Part shown: in pieces, positions 12,236-15,492 of the stretch
How positions within the stretch are numbered: position 1 is the stretch's first letter
Layout: each line of letters begins with the position of its first letter
The notes under the pieces: model-generated
Databases searched by the model: none
What the model was told of the DNA's origin: nothing
Seen by the model: only the letters and a program-made list of their open reading frames with translations
From: an uncultured Lysobacteraceae bacterium
GTDB taxonomy: Bacteria > Pseudomonadota > Gammaproteobacteria > Xanthomonadales > Xanthomonadaceae
Length of the DNA: 15,492 bases
Direction: 5' to 3'
Assembly: GCA_946480825.1 (NCBI GenBank)
Contig: CAMLLG010000084.1
Coordinates: 1 to 15,492 of the forward strand
Made by a program: the position numbers and the translations under genes

Positions 12236-15200
12236 GGACGCCATTCTCAACACCGCGCCGCGGGTCCGGCTGTCGGCGCCGCCGCTGGCCGCGGGTGTCG
12301 CCCTGACCGCGGTCGCCGGGGCCGGCGGCGCGCTGGTCGGCGGTGTCGGCGGCGCGGTCCTCGCCGGATGCGCCGGTCTGCTGGCGCAGCCGGCGTTCGC
12401 GTTGGCCATGCGCGGCGGCCGCTTCGTGCCGCGCGCCGCGCTGCGCGATGCCGGCGCCATCGCCCTGCTGTGGGCGTTCGCGCTGTTGCCTTTCTTCGCC
12501 CTGATCGCCTGGCCGCTGTCGGCACTGCTGCAGGGCGGGACCCTCGGCGCCGCGGTGGCGGTCAGCGCGGTGGCCGGCGGCGCCCTGATCGGTCTGTGGC
12601 GGACCTGGCCGCTGTGGCGCTGGCTGGAGGCCGAGGGCGGCACTCTGCGCGACCACTGGCGCGCGCTGATCGACACCGACACCCGCGACTGGCGCGGCCT
12701 GGGCGCCGCGGCGCTGCTGGCGCTGCCGCTCGCCGGCATCCTGCTGCTGGCCTGGCCGGATCTGATGTCGCCGACCGCGCGCTGGCTGATCGCCGCCGGC
12801 TGCGCCCTGGCGTGGCCGCTGGCGCATCGCCTGCTGCTGCGGTTGCCGTCGCCGTCTCCGCTGAGCGCCGATGCGCTGCTGCAGGCGGCGCTGGTTGAGG
12901 AAGACGCCGATGCCGCCATCGCCGCCGATGCCCCGACGCTGGCCGGCGACGATCTGGATGCCGCGCTCTACGACGCCGCGCGCCACGGCCGGGTGGAGCG
13001 CGCGCTGTCGCTGCTCGACGCCGGCGCGAATCCGCATGCGCTGCCGCCGGCCGATGCCCGCGACCAGCGCACCCTGCCGATGCTGGCCGCGGTGCTGCCC
13101 GACCTGCGCCTGCTGCGCACGCTGATCGCGCACGGCATCGATCTCAACGCGATGCACGCCGGCATGACGCCGCTGATCGCCGCCACCCGCGACAGCTGGC
13201 ACGGCCGGCCGGAAGCGGTGATGACGCTGTTGACCAACGGTGCCGACCCGCGCATCGCCGACGGCGAAGGCAACACGCCGCTGCATCACGCCGCGCGCAG
13301 TTCCGACCCCGGCGTGGCCGCGCTGCTGCGCGACAGCGGCGCCGAGATCGATCCGCTGAACCGCGACCGCGCCAGCCCGCTGGCGCTGGCCTGTACCGCC
13401 GGCAATTGGCGGCTGGCGCGCTTTCTGCTCGAACGCGGCGCCAAGGCCGACTTGCCCGGCGCGCTGCCGGCGCTGCACGCGGCGGCCGGCGGCGACGAAG
13501 ACGATCCGGCCGGCGTCCAGCTGCTGCTCAAGCATCGCGCCAAGGCCGATGCCCGCGACCCGCGCGGCCGCAGTGCGCTGCACGAAGCCGCGTTCGCCGG
13601 GCATGCCGAGATCATCGGCATCCTGCTCGGCGCGGGCGCCGACATCCACGCCCGCGACGGCGAACAGCGCACGCCTTTCCTCGACGCCGCCCGCGGCGGC
13701 CGCCTGCCGGCGCTGCAGGCCTTGCTCGCCGCGCGTCCCGACGTGCGCGCCAGCGATGGCCACGGCCGCCACGCGCTGACCCTGGCCTGTCTCGCGGATG
13801 CGCCGTCGCCGGCGCTGATCCGCGCGCTGCTCGATCTCGGACTGGATCCGGCGCAGGCCGACGCCGACGGCAAGCGCGCGATCGATCACGCCGCCGCCGC
13901 CGGGCGCTGGGCGCTGGTGTCGGTGATCGATCCGGACTACCTGTTGCCCGCCAGCGTCGGCGCCGATACCGATGCGCCGCTGCCCGATCGCGCGCCGATC
14001 GCGCTGCTGCGCGATGCGTTGTACGCGGGCGATGGCGACGCCTGCGCGCGCTGGCTGCCCCTGGTCGCACCGTCCGAACTCGGCGCGCTGCTGCACGATG
14101 GCGATTCGCCGGCGGAACCGGCGCGGATCGACTGGCTGCTCGCGCACGGTGCGGAGGCCGAGACCCGCGATGCCGTCGGCGACACCCCGATGTTCGCCTG
14201 GCTGGCGCAGGGCCCCGCCGCCGCGCCCGCGGTGCAGGCGCTGCTGCGCCGCGGCGTGTCGCCCGCCGGTGGCGGCGGGCTGTCGCGCTTCCTCGCCGCC
14301 TGCGTCGCCGCCGATCGCGCCGATCGCGGGCTCGAAAAGCTCGCGATCGATCTGCTCGACCGCGGCGCCGATCCGTTCGCCGCCACGTCCGCGGGCGACC
14401 CGCCGCTGACCCTGGCCGTGCGCCTGGGCTGGACCCAGCTGATCGCGCGGCTCATCGAGATCGGGGTTGCCCTCGACGCCCGCGACCAGCACGGCATGAC
14501 CGCGCTGCATCTGGCCGCCGCGCTGCGCCGCGAACCGATCCTGCGGCAACTCATCCTCCACGGCGCCTCGCCGAACGTGCGCGCCGCCGACGGCCAGACG
14601 CCGCTGGGCGTCGCCCTCTCCAGCGGCCGTCGCGACTTGGCCGACTGGCTGGACTGGCGGCACTGGCCCTTGCCCGGCCGCGCGCTGCGGCCCGCCGATC
14701 TGCCGGCCGCCGCGGTGCTGGGCGATGCCGATGCCGTGCGCCGCCTGCTCGACCTCGGCATGCCGATCGACACCGCCGATGCGCAGGGCTGCACCGCGCT
14801 GCTGCGCGCCGCGGGCGGCGGCCACCGCGCGGTGGTCGAACTGCTGCTCGCGCGCGGCGCCGATCCGAAGCTCGCCGCGCGCACCGGCGCCACGCCGCTC
14901 TCGGCCGCGGTCAGCATGCGCCAGGTCGAGATCGTCGATCGCCTGCTCGCGGCCGGCGCCACCCTGGAACAGCGCCTGCCCGGCGATGTCACCGTGTTGA
15001 TGCTCGCCGCGGCGCTGGGTCTGCCCGATGTCTGCACCCGCCTGCTCGCGGCCGGCGCCAACATCAACGCCGCGGACGCGCAGGGGCTGACGCCGCTGCA
15101 CTGCGCGGCGCTGTTCGGTTTCACCACCCGCGACCGCCGCCGGCTGGTGGCGCTGTTCGATGCGCTGCTGCTGGCCGGCGCCGATCCGGACGTCCAGGCC

Positions 15201-15492
15201 GCGGGCGGCGTCACCCCGCTGCTGCTGCTGCTCGGTGCGCGCGCCGAACCCGGCACCGCCTGCGACGAGGACGTGGTGCTCGCCGGCATGGCGCGGCTGC
15301 TCGACGAAAGCGCGAGCCTGCAGGTGCGCGATCCGCGCGGCTTCGGCCCGCTGCATCTCGCCGCGCTGCACGGCCTGCTGCGGGTGACCCAGCAGTTGCT
15401 GCGCGAGGGCGCCGACCCGCAGGGCCGCGATGCCCTCAACCGCACCCCGCGCGAGATCGCGGTGATGCGCGGCTTCGTCGATGTCGCCGCGG
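12228..15492 (+). CDS. Membrane-anchored ankyrin-repeat protein, incomplete at the window edge
   Basis: Starting at the ATG overlapping the end of ycgL, the frame runs to the window edge without a stop, giving at least 1,088 residues. Residues 1-205 contain about five hydrophobic segments (near 20-38, 40-60, 75-95, 105-124, 157-177 and 185-204, of which the first two may be one hairpin). From residue 243 onward there are about 20 ankyrin units of some 33 residues. They show the familiar GxTPLHxAA, VxxLLxxGAD pattern, for example [20 protein letters not shown] and [21 protein letters not shown] less regular spacer interrupts them near residues 575-610. Ankyrin stacks mediate protein binding; the partner is unknown. 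The pairing with ycgL suggests a shared process. The last visible residues are still ankyrin, so the end is missing. Confidence 0.93.
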   Translation, partial: MAEDAILNTAPRVRLSAPPLAAGVALTAVAGAGGALVGGVGGAVLAGCAGLLAQPAFALAMRGGRFVPRAALRDAGAIALLWAFALLPFFALIAWPLSALLQGGTLGAAVAVSAVAGGALIGLWRTWPLWRWLEAEGGTLRDHWRALIDTDTRDWRGLGAAALLALPLAGILLLAWPDLMSPTARWLIAAGCALAWPLAHRLLLRLPSPSPLSADALLQAALVEEDADAAIAADAPTLAGDDLDAALYDAARHGRVERALSLLDAGANPHALPPADARDQRTLPMLAAVLPDLRLLRTLIAHGIDLNAMHAGMTPLIAATRDSWHGRPEAVMTLLTNGADPRIADGEGNTPLHHAARSSDPGVAALLRDSGAEIDPLNRDRASPLALACTAGNWRLARFLLERGAKADLPGALPALHAAAGGDEDDPAGVQLLLKHRAKADARDPRGRSALHEAAFAGHAEIIGILLGAGADIHARDGEQRTPFLDAARGGRLPALQALLAARPDVRASDGHGRHALTLACLADAPSPALIRALLDLGLDPAQADADGKRAIDHAAAAGRWALVSVIDPDYLLPASVGADTDAPLPDRAPIALLRDALYAGDGDACARWLPLVAPSELGALLHDGDSPAEPARIDWLLAHGAEAETRDAVGDTPMFAWLAQGPAAAPAVQALLRRGVSPAGGGGLSRFLAACVAADRADRGLEKLAIDLLDRGADPFAATSAGDPPLTLAVRLGWTQLIARLIEIGVALDARDQHGMTALHLAAALRREPILRQLILHGASPNVRAADGQTPLGVALSSGRRDLADWLDWRHWPLPGRALRPADLPAAAVLGDADAVRRLLDLGMPIDTADAQGCTALLRAAGGGHRAVVELLLARGADPKLAARTGATPLSAAVSMRQVEIVDRLLAAGATLEQRLPGDVTVLMLAAALGLPDVCTRLLAAGANINAADAQGLTPLHCAALFGFTTRDRRRLVALFDALLLAGADPDVQAAGGVTPLLLLLGARAEPGTACDEDVVLAGMARLLDESASLQVRDPRGFGPLHLAALHGLLRVTQQLLREGADPQGRDALNRTPREIAVMRGFVDVAA

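Noticed and set aside
12078..15371. 1,097-codon open frame antisense to the ankyrin gene
   Set aside because: Its product is a low-complexity Arg/Gln/Gly/Ala protein without domains. It mirrors the codon bias of the ankyrin repeats on the other strand, which rarely create antisense stops in high-GC DNA.

Overview
The window reads as chromosomal DNA of a high-GC gammaproteobacterium of the Xanthomonadaceae (Lysobacter, Luteimonas or Xanthomonas relatives). This rests on the N-terminus of RpoH, the pairing of a YcgL protein with a very large ankyrin protein, the strong GC-ending codon bias, and the many long antisense reading frames that such bias creates. I see no insertion sequence, phage gene, CRISPR array, tRNA or rRNA.

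Left edge (1-700): the first 129 codons of rpoH, the heat-shock sigma factor, run leftward out of the window. Its short upstream region holds an almost perfect CIRCE element (HrcA operator) that overlaps the -10 of a sigma-E-like promoter. Divergently, a perfect 8-bp inverted repeat precedes a YtrA-type GntR regulator gene.

Positions 700-6182 form a rightward cluster: the GntR regulator, an ABC ATPase, a large membrane protein that probably acts as its permease and carries a big extracytoplasmic domain, and an exported S9 (prolyl-oligopeptidase family) serine peptidase. The first three genes are tightly spaced with good Shine-Dalgarno sites. The peptidase follows after 64 bp.

Positions 6086-10475 lie on the opposite strand: a second exported S9 peptidase of the DPP-IV-like type and, 103 bp downstream, a phosphoethanolamine transferase of the EptA/MCR family. 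The eptA reading frame converges on the first peptidase gene and overlaps it by 97 bp. An envelope-stress theme links this half of the window: a YtrA-controlled ABC system, two exported peptidases and a lipid A modification enzyme. This could be a defence against cationic antimicrobial peptides, but that is inference.

Positions 10810-15492 are rightward again: an unrecognised exported protein with a glycine-zipper-like C-terminal segment, a 469-bp gap rich in inverted repeats, a small YcgL-domain protein, and a membrane-anchored ankyrin-repeat protein of more than 1,088 residues. The last overlaps ycgL by 8 bp and runs off the right edge.
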